A DNA stretch of 34,749 bases, from NCBI GenBank assembly GCA_044221335.1, contig JBGAPI010000058.1, forward strand, positions 1 through 34,749, written 5' to 3'. Shown in pieces: positions 27,817 through 34,749 of the stretch (position 1 is its first letter; every line of letters begins with the position of its first letter). The translations under genes and the position numbers were made by a program. The stretch comes from JBGAPI01 sp044221335 (GTDB lineage: Bacteria; Pseudomonadota; Gammaproteobacteria; Xanthomonadales; Ahniellaceae). The notes under the pieces are model-generated. The model saw nothing but the letters and a program-made list of their open reading frames with translations, was not told where the DNA came from and ran no database searches.

Positions 27817-27835
27817 CGAAGCGGTCGTCGACGCG

Positions 27836-27908
27836 GGTGGGGCGCAAGCCCCGATGCTCTGGGTCCGGACCAGGAGTGAAGCATCGGGACTCGCTCCCCG
27901 CCCACCAC
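27836..27908. repeat. Interspersed palindromic repeat, copy A
   Basis: Left arm GGGGCGCAAGCCCCGATGCT and right arm AGCATCGGGACTCGCTCCCC form an imperfect hairpin of about 70 bp upstream of the first M19 gene. It is the same family as 29082-29157 and 31854-31899. Confidence 0.75.
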
Positions 27909-27941
27909 CGCGCAGTGAATTCCGCCTCGGAGCGAATCCTG

Positions 27942-29072
27942 ATGATCGGTCGTCGCAACTTCCTCACCCTTTCCGCCGTCGCGACGCTGGTCGGCGCACT
28001 GCCGCGCATCGCCGCCTCCGCCCCGATCGCTCCGCCGAAACACCGCTGGCTGGTCGACTGCCTCGGCGGCATCACCAATCCGAACCGCGACGACGACCTC
28101 GACTCGGCCGCCGATCGCGGCGTCGACGCGCGCTCGCTCGACGACGCGCGATCCGCCGGCCTCACCGCCTTCAACCAGACCATCGGCTACGTCGCCGGCG
28201 AGGTCGACCCCTTCGAATACAGCGTCGCCGAGATCGGCGCCTGGGACGCGCTGATCCGCAGCCGCCCGGGCCGCCTCCTCAAGGTCCACGGCGTCGCCGA
28301 CCTCGAACGAGCGCTGGGCAGCGGACAGACCGGCGTGATCCTCGGCTTCCAGAACGGCGCGATGATGGGCGCCGACGCCGACCGCTGCGCGGTCTTCGGC
28401 AACCTCGGCGTGAAGGTGATCCAGCTCACCTACAACATCCGCAACGCGCTCGGCGACGGCTGCATGGTCGCCGAGAACCGTGGCCTGACCGACTTCGGCC
28501 GCAAGGTGGTGGCGGGACTCAACGCGGCGAAGGTGATGGTCGATCTGTCGCACAGCGGCGAGCAGACCTGCCTCGACGCGATCGCCGCGTCGACGGCCCC
28601 GATCCTGATCAGCCATACCGGATGCCGCGCGGTCGCCGACCTGCCGCGCAACAAGACCGACCGCGAGCTGCGCGGCGTCGCCGACGGCGGCGGCCTGGTC
28701 GGCATCTACTTCATGCCCTTTCTCGCGATCGACCGCCAGCCGACGGCCGCGGACCTGATCGCGCACATCGAGCACGCCTGGAAGGTCTGCGGCGAAGACC
28801 ACGTCGCGCTCGGCACCGACGGCAACCTGCCGAAGATCGACGACATGGAGAAGTACTGGGCGGCGCTGAAGAAGGACGTCGAGCAGCGCCGCGCCGCCGG
28901 CATCGGCGCCAAGGGCGAGCGAGCCGACATCGCGACCTTCCTGCCCGACCTGCAGGGCCCGGACAAGTTCGCTCGGCTCGGCGAGATGCTGGCGAAGCGC
29001 GGCCATTCCGCCGTCCGCGTCGACAAGCTGCTGGGCGTGAACTTCTACGAGTACGCGAAGCGCGTCTGGTAG
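27942..29072 (+). CDS. Tat-exported M19 (membrane dipeptidase) family protein, copy 1
   Basis: 376 residues from the ATG at 27942 (GGAG about 10 nt upstream). A twin-arginine-like signal GRRNFLTLSAVATLVGALP directs export. M19 fold markers: DLSHSG (His204), LISHTGCRAV (His225), LPRNKTD (Arg236), GTDG (Asp293) and the C-terminal LLGVNFYEYAKRVW. Unusual: the HxD pair at the start of the barrel is missing (VDCLGG, with Leu41 and Gly43), and the bridging Glu is Gln137 (GFQNG). The classical binuclear zinc site therefore cannot form unchanged. It may be a mononuclear or altered-specificity hydrolase, or a binding protein. Tandem with a close paralogue 156 bp downstream. Confidence 0.87.
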   Translation: MIGRRNFLTLSAVATLVGALPRIAASAPIAPPKHRWLVDCLGGITNPNRDDDLDSAADRGVDARSLDDARSAGLTAFNQTIGYVAGEVDPFEYSVAEIGAWDALIRSRPGRLLKVHGVADLERALGSGQTGVILGFQNGAMMGADADRCAVFGNLGVKVIQLTYNIRNALGDGCMVAENRGLTDFGRKVVAGLNAAKVMVDLSHSGEQTCLDAIAASTAPILISHTGCRAVADLPRNKTDRELRGVADGGGLVGIYFMPFLAIDRQPTAADLIAHIEHAWKVCGEDHVALGTDGNLPKIDDMEKYWAALKKDVEQRRAAGIGAKGERADIATFLPDLQGPDKFARLGEMLAKRGHSAVRVDKLLGVNFYEYAKRVW

Positions 29073-29081
29073 CGGCGGTCT

Positions 29082-29157
29082 CGTGGGAGGGGCGCAAGCC
29101 CCGATGGTCTGCACCTGGAGCCGTTGAAGAGCATCGGGACACGCGTCCCTCCCGCAC
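29082..29157. repeat. Interspersed palindromic repeat, copy B
   Basis: GTGGGAGGGGCGCAAGCCCC begins the left arm; the right arm is AGCATCGGGACACGCGTCCC plus TCCCGCAC. It lies between the two M19 paralogues. Confidence 0.8.
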
Positions 29158-29228
29158 GAGCATCGCGGCCTCCACCGCTCACACAGCGGCGCGCGCCTAC
29201 AATCGCACCCTCCACCGGAGACCGACCG

Positions 29229-30359
29229 ATGCCGATCAACCGCCGCACTCTCCTTGGACTCGGCGTCACCGCCGCAGTTGCAACCTCCGCCGGACTCCCG
29301 CGCCTCGCCTGCGCTGCAGCGCCGAAGCGCCTGCTGATCGACACTCTCGGCAGCATCGCCAATCCCAATCGCGACGATGCCTACGACGACGCTGCGCCCG
29401 ACCGCGGCATCGACGCGCGCTCGTTCACCGACGCCCGCGCGGCCGGGCTGACCGCGTTCAACCAGACCGTCGGCTACGTGAGCGGCAAGAACGATCCCTT
29501 CGAGTCCAGCGTCGCCGACGTCGCGAGCTGGGACGCGCTGATCCGCCGCCATTCCGCCGAACTGCTGAAGGTGCACACCGTCGCCGACCTCGACGAGGCG
29601 CGGGCCAGCGGCCGCACCGGCGTGATCCTCGGCTTCCAGAACGGCGCGATGATGGGCAAGGACGCCAGCCGCGCGGCGATCTTCGGCAACCTCGGCGTGA
29701 GGGTGATCCAGCTCACCTACAACCCGCGCAACGCGCTCGGCGACGGTTGCCTGGTCGCCGAGAACCACGGCCTGACCGACTTCGGGCGCGAGGTGGTGGC
29801 GGCGCTCAACGCCGCGAAGGTGATGGTCGACCTGTCGCACAGCGGCGAGCGCACCTGCCTCGACGCGCTCGCGGCGTCGAAGTCGCCGATCCTGATCAGC
29901 CACACCGGATGCCGCGCGCTGGTCGACCTGCCGCGCAACAAGTCCGACGCGGAGCTTCGCGGCGTGGCGGAGAAGGGCGGCGTCGTCGGCATCTACTTCA
30001 TGCCCTTCCTCGCCAAGGGCCGCCAGCCGCTCGCGGCGGACCTGATCGCGCACGTCGAGCACGCCTGGAAGGTCTGCGGCGAAGACCACGTCACGCTCGG
30101 TACCGACGGCAGCCTGTCGGGGATCGACGACATGAAGAAGTACTGGGTCGGGCAGAAGGCCTTCGTCGAAGCGCGCGTCGCCGCCGGTATCGCTGCCCCG
30201 GGCGAACGCGCCGACATCGCCAACTTCCTGCCGGACCTGCAGGGTCCCGACAAGTTCGTGCGACTGGCGGAGATGCTGGTCAAGCGCGGACACTCCGAGC
30301 GTCGGGTCGACAAGCTACTCGGAGAGAACTTCCTGCGGTATGCGCGGCTGGTCTGGTAG
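29229..30359 (+). CDS. Tat-exported M19 (membrane dipeptidase) family protein, copy 2
   Basis: 376 residues, the same length as copy 1, with most positions identical beyond residue 45; long DNA stretches in the middle are also nearly identical. Start ATG at 29229 after GGAG. N-terminal signal INRRTLLGLGVTAAVATSAG has the twin-arginine pattern. The retained M19 residues are His204, His225, Arg236 and Asp293. The same three classical ligands are lost (Leu40 and Ser42 at the HxD position, Gln137 for the bridging Glu). Differences cluster in residues 30-60 and 90-130, and in the loop around 294-325 (GSLSGIDDMKKYWVGQKAF versus GNLPKIDDMEKYWAALKKD), so substrate preference may differ between copies. 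Confidence 0.87.
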   Translation: MPINRRTLLGLGVTAAVATSAGLPRLACAAAPKRLLIDTLGSIANPNRDDAYDDAAPDRGIDARSFTDARAAGLTAFNQTVGYVSGKNDPFESSVADVASWDALIRRHSAELLKVHTVADLDEARASGRTGVILGFQNGAMMGKDASRAAIFGNLGVRVIQLTYNPRNALGDGCLVAENHGLTDFGREVVAALNAAKVMVDLSHSGERTCLDALAASKSPILISHTGCRALVDLPRNKSDAELRGVAEKGGVVGIYFMPFLAKGRQPLAADLIAHVEHAWKVCGEDHVTLGTDGSLSGIDDMKKYWVGQKAFVEARVAAGIAAPGERADIANFLPDLQGPDKFVRLAEMLVKRGHSERRVDKLLGENFLRYARLVW

Positions 30360-30384
30360 GCCGCCGCTGCAGGAAGTTCTGCCA

Positions 30385-30403
30385 GGCGCGGTGATGCCGC
30401 GCC
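30385..30403 (+). terminator. Hairpin after the second M19 gene
   Basis: GGCGCGG-TGATG-CCGCGCC, a perfect 7-bp stem 25 bp past the stop. No T-run. A second 10-bp stem (GCGGCGAGCC with GGCTCGCCGC) follows around 30431-30462. Confidence 0.45.
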
Positions 30404-30505
30404 AGAATCCTCCGGCGACCCGGAGAAGGCGCGGCGAGCCGATCGGCACGGGGCTCGCCGCCTGAATGTCCACTCGCGGTCGTGACGGCCGCAGGCCGTC
30501 GCTTC

Positions 30506-30528
30506 GGGAATTCGCGCGGCGAATTCCC
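30506..30528 (-). terminator. Perfect hairpin downstream of aceA
   Basis: GGGAATTCGC-GCG-GCGAATTCCC, a 10-bp perfect stem 18 bp past the aceA stop on the minus strand. No U-tract. It probably protects or ends the aceBA message. Confidence 0.55.
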
Positions 30529-30546
30529 AAGCTGTGCGGAGCGGGC

Positions 30547-31830
30547 TTACGCCGCCGTCTTCGAATGGAACTGCTCTTCCTCGGTGGAGCCCTTGAGCGC
30601 CACCGTCGAGGACTGCCCACCCTGGATCGCCTGCGTCACCGAGTCGAAGTAGCCGGTGCCGACCTCGCGCTGGTGCTTGACCGCGGTGAAGCCGCGATCG
30701 GCGGCGGCGAACTCGGCCTCCTGCAGCTCGACGAAGGCGCTCATCTGACGACGCGCGTAGCCATGCGCCAGGTTGAACATCGAGTAGTTGAGCGCGTGGA
30801 AGCCGGCCAGCGTGATGAACTGGAACTTGTAGCCGTAGCTGGCGATTTCCTTCTGGAAGCGGGCGATGGTGGCGTCGTCCAGGTTCTTCTTCCAGTTGAA
30901 GCTCGGCGAGCAGTTGTAGGCGAGCAGCTTGCCCGGGTACTTGGCGTGGATCGCGGCGGCGAACTTGCGCGCGAATTCGAGATCCGGCTTGCCGGTCTCG
31001 CACCACACGAGGTCGGCGTAGGGCGCGTAGGCGAGGCCGCGGCTGATCGCCTGGTCGAGGCCGTTCTTCGTCTTGTAGAAGCCCTCGACGGTGCGCTCGC
31101 CGGTGCAGAACGGGCGGTCGTTCGGGTCGACGTCGGAGGTGAGCAGGTCGGCGGCCTCCGCGTCGGTGCGCGCGACGAGCAGCGTCGGCACGCCCATCAC
31201 GTCGGCGGCGAGCCGCGCGGCGACCAGCTTCTCGACGGCCTCGCGGGTCGGCACCAGCACCTTGCCGCCCATGTGACCGCACTTCTTCACGCTGGCCAGC
31301 TGATCCTCGTAGTGCACTCCGGAGGCACCGGCCTCGATCATCGCCTTCATCAGCTCGAAGGCGTTCAGCACGCCGCCGAAGCCGGCCTCGGCATCGGCCA
31401 CGATCGGCTGCAGGAAGTCGACGTCGCCGCTGCCTTCCGCGCACTGGATCTGGTCGGCGCGCAGCAGCGTGTTGTTGATCCGCTTCACCACCTGCGGCAC
31501 CGAGTTGGCCGGGTACAGCGACTGGTCCGGGTACATCTCGCCGGCGAGATTGGCGTCGGCGGCGACCTGCCAGCCGGAAAGGTAGATGGCCTTGAGGCCG
31601 GCCTTCACCTGCTGCATCGCCTGATTGCCGGTCAGCGCGCCCAACGCGTTGACGAAGGGCTCGGAGTGCAGGTAGCCCCACAGCTTCTCGGCGCCGCGGC
31701 GGGCGAGCGAGTACTCGATGCCGACCGTGCCACGAAGGCGTACCACTTCCTCGGCGGAGTACGGACGGGTGATGCCCGCCCAGCGGGGGTTGGTCTTCCA
31801 GTCGTGCTTCAGTTCGGCGGTGGTCTTCAT
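30547..31830 (-). CDS. aceA: Isocitrate lyase
   Basis: 427 residues (E. coli AceA is 434). It splits isocitrate into glyoxylate and succinate in the cytoplasm, the first step of the glyoxylate shunt. The catalytic loop KKCGHMGGK is intact with Cys184. Also diagnostic are GWQVAADANLAGEMYPDQSL, the metal-site VADAEAGFGGVLNAFELMK, VARTDAEAADLLTSDVDPND, WCETGKPD and the NCSPSFNW active-site stretch. It lies 81 bp downstream of aceB on the same strand and is probably cotranscribed, with two repeat arms in the gap. Confidence 0.98.
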   Translation of the reverse strand: MKTTAELKHDWKTNPRWAGITRPYSAEEVVRLRGTVGIEYSLARRGAEKLWGYLHSEPFVNALGALTGNQAMQQVKAGLKAIYLSGWQVAADANLAGEMYPDQSLYPANSVPQVVKRINNTLLRADQIQCAEGSGDVDFLQPIVADAEAGFGGVLNAFELMKAMIEAGASGVHYEDQLASVKKCGHMGGKVLVPTREAVEKLVAARLAADVMGVPTLLVARTDAEAADLLTSDVDPNDRPFCTGERTVEGFYKTKNGLDQAISRGLAYAPYADLVWCETGKPDLEFARKFAAAIHAKYPGKLLAYNCSPSFNWKKNLDDATIARFQKEIASYGYKFQFITLAGFHALNYSMFNLAHGYARRQMSAFVELQEAEFAAADRGFTAVKHQREVGTGYFDSVTQAIQGGQSSTVALKGSTEEEQFHSKTAA

Positions 31831-31853
31831 CGATGGGTCCAGGTGTCTACGCT

Positions 31854-31899
31854 GTGGGAGGGGCGCAAGCCCCGATGTGGGAGGGGCGCGAGCCCCGAC
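31854..31899. repeat. Two tandem copies of the interspersed repeat arm between aceB and aceA
   Basis: GTGGGAGGGGCGCAAGCCCC then, after GAT, GTGGGAGGGGCGCGAGCCCC: two direct left-arm copies with no matching right arm. Each can fold on its own (GGGGC..GCCCC). This resembles REP elements within operons that stabilise upstream mRNA or reduce downstream expression. Confidence 0.75.
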
Positions 31900-31911
31900 C
31901 AGGGAAATCGA

Positions 31912-33516
31912 TCAGGCGAGCAATTCGTAGGCCGGCAGGGTCAGGAACTCCGCCAGCTCCCGGGCATGGGTCATCTCGGCCAGCATCCAGGCCGCCTGCG
32001 CGATCCGCTCCTGGCCCGGCAGGCCATGCTTCGGCAGGCGCTCGGCGACCGTGCTGATCGCGCGGTCGAACAGCGCGAAGTCGAGCGGCGTGCCGTCGTC
32101 GAGCGAGCGCCCGCCGACGTGCAGCCATTGCCACAGCTGCGCCCGGCTGATCTCGGCGGTGGCGGCGTCTTCCATCAGGTTGTGGATCGGCACGCAGCCG
32201 AGGCCATCGAGCCAGGCGGCGAGATAGCGCACGCAGACATCGATGTTGTTGAGGAAGCCGGCGCGGCTGATCGTGCCGGCCGGCGCCGCGATCAGCTGGT
32301 CGCGGTCGACCACCACGTCCTCGCGCAGGCGGCCGAGCTGGTTCGGCCCGGGCATCTCGGCATCGAAGATCGCCTTCGCGATCGGGATCAGCGCCGGATG
32401 CGCGACCCAGGTGCCGTCGTGGCCGGCCGTGACCTCGCGCAGCTTGTCCGCGCGCACCCGCTCCATCGCCTGCGCGTTGGCGATGTCGTCGCCGCTGATC
32501 GGGATCTGCGCCGCCATCCCGCCCATCGCATGCGCTCCGCGACGATGGCAGGTACGGATCAGCAGCTCGGAATAGGCCTTGAGGAACGGCGAGGTCATGC
32601 CGACCTGGCCGCGCTCCGGCAGCACCCGGTCGGCGTGCTTCCGGAAGGTCTTGATGTAGGAAAAGATGTAGTCCCAGCGCCCGCAGTTGAGGCCGGCGAT
32701 GCGGCCGCGCAGGGCGTGCAGGATCTCGTCCATCTCGAACACGGCGGGCAGAGTCTCGATCAGCACGGTGACCTTCATCGTCCCGATCGGCAGTCCGAGC
32801 CGGACCTCGGCGAAGGCCATCACCTCGTCCCACAGCGCCGCCTCGTGGTGCGACTGCATCTTCGGCAGGTAGAAGTACGGGCCGGCGTCGCGGGCGGACT
32901 GGGCCTTCGCGTTGGTGAACGCGAACAGGCCGAAGTCGAACAGCGCGCCGGACATGGTCGCGCCGTCGACCGTCAGGTGCTTCTCCGGAAGGTGCCAGCC
33001 GCGCGGCCGCACGATGAGAGTCGCGGTGCGCTCGCCGAGCTTGTAGTTCTTCCCTTCCGGCGAGGTGAATTCGATCGTCCCGGCGATGGCGTCGCGCAGG
33101 TTGATCTGACCGTCGATCTGGTTGGAAAAGCTCGGGCTGTTGGAATCCTCGAAGTCGGCCATGAACACGCAGGCCGGCGAGTTCAGCGCGTTGATGATCA
33201 TCTTGCGGTCGACCGGACCGGTGATCTCGACGCGGCGATCCGCGAGCCGCGACGGCACCGGCGCGACCTTCCAGTCGCCTTCCCGGATCGCGCGGGTCTC
33301 CGCGAGGAAATCGGGCAGCTCGCCGGCATCGAAACGTGCCTGGCGCTCGCGCCGCGCGGCGAGAAGCTGCTGGCGGGTCGGCTCGAAGCGTGCGTGCAGC
33401 TCGCCGAGGAAGGCCAGCGCCGCCGGCGTGAGAATCTCCGCCATCGCCGCGGTCAGGGGCACCCCGACCGACGCCGGAGGATGAGCAGGCACGAAGGACT
33501 CGGGCTGGGCAGCCAT
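31912..33516 (-). CDS. aceB: Malate synthase A
   Basis: 534 residues from the ATG at 33514-33516 (GGAG 8 nt upstream); E. coli AceB is 533. It condenses glyoxylate with acetyl-CoA to malate, the second step of the glyoxylate shunt. Family motifs: MADFEDSNSPSFSNQIDGQI, IVRPRGWHLPEKH, FYLPKMQSHHEA, IETLPAVFEMDEILHALR, GLNCGRWDYIFSYIKTF with the Mg2+/glyoxylate residues, and the C-terminal NLMEDAATAEISRAQLWQW with the catalytic Asp of the MEDAAT block. First gene of aceB-aceA. No IclR or LysR gene is adjacent, so control must be distant. Confidence 0.98.
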   Translation of the reverse strand: MAAQPESFVPAHPPASVGVPLTAAMAEILTPAALAFLGELHARFEPTRQQLLAARRERQARFDAGELPDFLAETRAIREGDWKVAPVPSRLADRRVEITGPVDRKMIINALNSPACVFMADFEDSNSPSFSNQIDGQINLRDAIAGTIEFTSPEGKNYKLGERTATLIVRPRGWHLPEKHLTVDGATMSGALFDFGLFAFTNAKAQSARDAGPYFYLPKMQSHHEAALWDEVMAFAEVRLGLPIGTMKVTVLIETLPAVFEMDEILHALRGRIAGLNCGRWDYIFSYIKTFRKHADRVLPERGQVGMTSPFLKAYSELLIRTCHRRGAHAMGGMAAQIPISGDDIANAQAMERVRADKLREVTAGHDGTWVAHPALIPIAKAIFDAEMPGPNQLGRLREDVVVDRDQLIAAPAGTISRAGFLNNIDVCVRYLAAWLDGLGCVPIHNLMEDAATAEISRAQLWQWLHVGGRSLDDGTPLDFALFDRAISTVAERLPKHGLPGQERIAQAAWMLAEMTHARELAEFLTLPAYELLA

Positions 33517-33605
33517 GACGACACTCCGAAGGCACCACGATGCGGCGACGCCCACGTCACCGCTGCCCTCGCTAGATAGCAGTCGCCTCTAGAGTGTCTG
33601 CTCGC

Positions 33606-33653
33606 ATTCCGGGCGAATTCGCACGACGTGACGATTCGCCATTTGTCCGGAAT
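33606..33653 (-). terminator. Nested dyad between the peroxiredoxin and aceB genes
   Basis: Outer arms ATTCCGG/CCGGAAT (33606-33612, 33647-33653) and inner arms GCGAAT/ATTCGC (33613-33618, 33634-33639) form an interrupted hairpin, 31 bp past the peroxiredoxin stop and about 90 bp upstream of aceB. It could be a terminator or an aceB operator. Confidence 0.4.
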
Positions 33654-33683
33654 CCGGGCGCGGCGCGCACGTATCCCGGCAAC

Positions 33684-34640
33684 TCATTTCCTGCGCGGCT
33701 TCGGCTTCGTCGCGGACCGCGCCGCCGATCTCGGCGCGGCCTTCTTCGGGGCCGGCTTGCGGGCGGCAGCGGTCGGCCGTGCCGACTTCTTCGCCGGTCT
33801 TGCCTTCGCTGCCGCTTTCACCTTCGCCGCCGGCTTCGACTTCGCCACTGCCTTCTTCTTCACGACGGGCTTCGCCTTCGCCGCGGGCTTCGCCTTCACC
33901 GCCGCCGTCGCTTTCGCAGCCGGCCGCGCCTTCGCGACGGGCTTCTTCGCCGCGACTGTCTTCGTCGTCGCCGCCGGCTCGGCCTTCGCGACCGACCGGG
34001 CCGGCATCGCGGGCCTGGCTGCCGGCTTCGCGACCGCAGCCGGCACGGGCTTCGCCTTCACGACGACCGGCGCCACGGCCGGCGCCGGCGCGGCGGGCTT
34101 CTCCACGACAGTCGTCGCCGGCTTCGCTGCGCGTGGCGCCTTCTCGGCCTTCGGCGCGGGATTCAGCGCCGGCGCGGCGTCGCCGAACTTGAGCCAGTTC
34201 AGCACCTCCTCGCCATGCTGGTCGGGCGACACCTTTTCCCAAACGCGCTCGACCCGGCCGTCGGCGCCGATGACGAAGGTCGCGCGGGCGACGCCCATGT
34301 AGCGGCGGCCGTACAGCGATTTCTCCACCCACACGCCGAAGGCCTCGATCAGTCGACGTTCGGGATCGACCAGCAGGTCGAAGTCGAGGCGGAACTTGCG
34401 GGCGAAGCGCTCGTGGGCGACGGCGGTGTCGGGACTGACGCCGAACACCGGTACCCCGATCTCGCGGTAGGCGCCGCTGTTGTCGCGGAACGAGCAGGCC
34501 TCGCGGGTGCAGCCCGGAGTGTCGTCCTTCGGATAGAAGTAGATGACGAATCGGGTGCCGGCGAGACTCTCGCTGGACACCGTACCGCCGCGCTGATTGA
34601 GCAGACTGAAGGCGGGGGCCTGATCACCGACGTGCAACAT
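33684..34640 (-). CDS. bcp: Bcp/PrxQ peroxiredoxin fused to a histone-H1-like Lys/Ala/Pro tail
   Basis: 318 residues from the ATG at 34638-34640, set by AAGGAG (34649-34654) 8 nt upstream. The thioredoxin-fold peroxiredoxin spans about 1-153: VGDQAPAFSLLNQRGG, YFYPKDDTPGCTREACSF with peroxidatic Cys44 and resolving Cys49 (PrxQ spacing), and GVSPD. It reduces H2O2 and organic peroxides using thioredoxin. From about 155 to the end are about 160 residues of low complexity made of Ala, Lys, Pro and Val in PAAKAK/VAKAK-type repeats, ending TKPKPRRK. That tail is highly basic and resembles histone H1-like or AlgP-type bacterial proteins. Ordinary Bcp is about 155 residues. The tail may bind nucleic acid or polyanions; this is inference. 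Confidence 0.95.
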   Translation of the reverse strand: MLHVGDQAPAFSLLNQRGGTVSSESLAGTRFVIYFYPKDDTPGCTREACSFRDNSGAYREIGVPVFGVSPDTAVAHERFARKFRLDFDLLVDPERRLIEAFGVWVEKSLYGRRYMGVARATFVIGADGRVERVWEKVSPDQHGEEVLNWLKFGDAAPALNPAPKAEKAPRAAKPATTVVEKPAAPAPAVAPVVVKAKPVPAAVAKPAARPAMPARSVAKAEPAATTKTVAAKKPVAKARPAAKATAAVKAKPAAKAKPVVKKKAVAKSKPAAKVKAAAKARPAKKSARPTAAARKPAPKKAAPRSAARSATKPKPRRK

Positions 34641-34749
34641 GCATCGAACTCCTTGGGCAGAACTGAACAAGTACCGGCGCAGCGCTCATCCCACCGCTAC
34701 CGCACTTCACACCGCCGCGAAACCGCGGCCGTGCCTGGGTGTCGCGCCC
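34641..34749. other. Upstream region of the peroxiredoxin gene, to the window edge
   Basis: It holds the AAGGAG ribosome site at 34649-34654 and presumably the promoter. No OxyR-like site could be recognised in the short stretch available. Confidence 0.4.

Noticed and set aside
27836..29157. Palindromic copies A and B as ends of an insertion sequence around the first M19 gene
   Set aside because: There is no transposase and no target duplication, and each copy is a complete palindrome rather than a terminal half.
27786..30293. 835-codon minus-strand open frame opposite both M19 genes
   Set aside because: Its internal repeat (DDAAVLRHAA-like blocks twice) only mirrors the tandem duplication on the plus strand.
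30466..33579. 1037-codon plus-strand open frame opposite aceA and aceB
   Set aside because: Antisense to two unmistakable metabolic genes; no domain seen.
33573..33600. CAGACA / TATCTA pair as an aceB promoter
   Set aside because: Only a weak match to the consensus, with 16-bp spacing; not distinguishable from chance.

Overview
The window is a high-GC (roughly two-thirds G+C) chromosomal segment. It most likely comes from a gammaproteobacterium of the order Lysobacterales (Xanthomonadales), in the Rhodanobacteraceae/Lysobacteraceae range. This is inferred from gene content and style: Vibrio/Aeromonas-type M28 and M4 secreted peptidases carrying PPC domains, a DUF1800-DUF1501 pair, xanthomonad-like small interspersed palindromes, and a large secreted protein ending in an IFxDxFE-type tail. 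No rRNA, tRNA, CRISPR array, transposase or phage gene was seen. The long open frames antisense to most genes are by-products of high GC.

Layout. 1-4.0 kb: a response regulator (cut by the window edge) and a KdpD-like kinase lacking the usual N-terminal sensor half, divergent from the potassium transporter gene kup. 4.0-5.4 kb: a LysR regulator divergent from a DoxX-family membrane protein, with two palindromes between them. 5.4-5.66 kb: a palindromic repeat and a perfect heptanucleotide tandem array. 5.66-10.6 kb: a LigB/YgiD-type dioxygenase, a 993-residue secreted beta-propeller protein and a sorbosone-dehydrogenase-like propeller protein. 10.8-15.2 kb: an unrecognised 392-residue protein behind the ABC-F ATPase yheS, two small exported or membrane proteins, and a membrane-anchored rhodanese. 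15.6-30.4 kb: an export-heavy block with an M28 aminopeptidase, an M4 metalloprotease, DUF1501 and DUF1800 proteins, a two-lobed retropepsin-like protein, an S9A prolyl oligopeptidase lipoprotein, and two tandem Tat-exported M19-type proteins. 30.5-33.5 kb: the glyoxylate shunt pair aceB-aceA. 33.7-34.6 kb: a Bcp/PrxQ peroxiredoxin with a long Lys/Ala/Pro tail.

How it fits together (inference). The 15.6-30.4 kb block looks like a protein and peptide scavenging region. Extracellular M4 and M28 enzymes would break down protein, and envelope peptidases would finish the peptides. The adjacent glyoxylate shunt would support growth on the resulting C2 units. The most unusual items are: the two M19 paralogues, which have lost three of the classical zinc-site residues; the near-identical C-terminal modules shared by the M28 and M4 enzymes; the truncated KdpD-like system facing kup with a candidate operator; the histone-H1-like tail on the peroxiredoxin; and the heptamer array just upstream of the ygiD-like gene.
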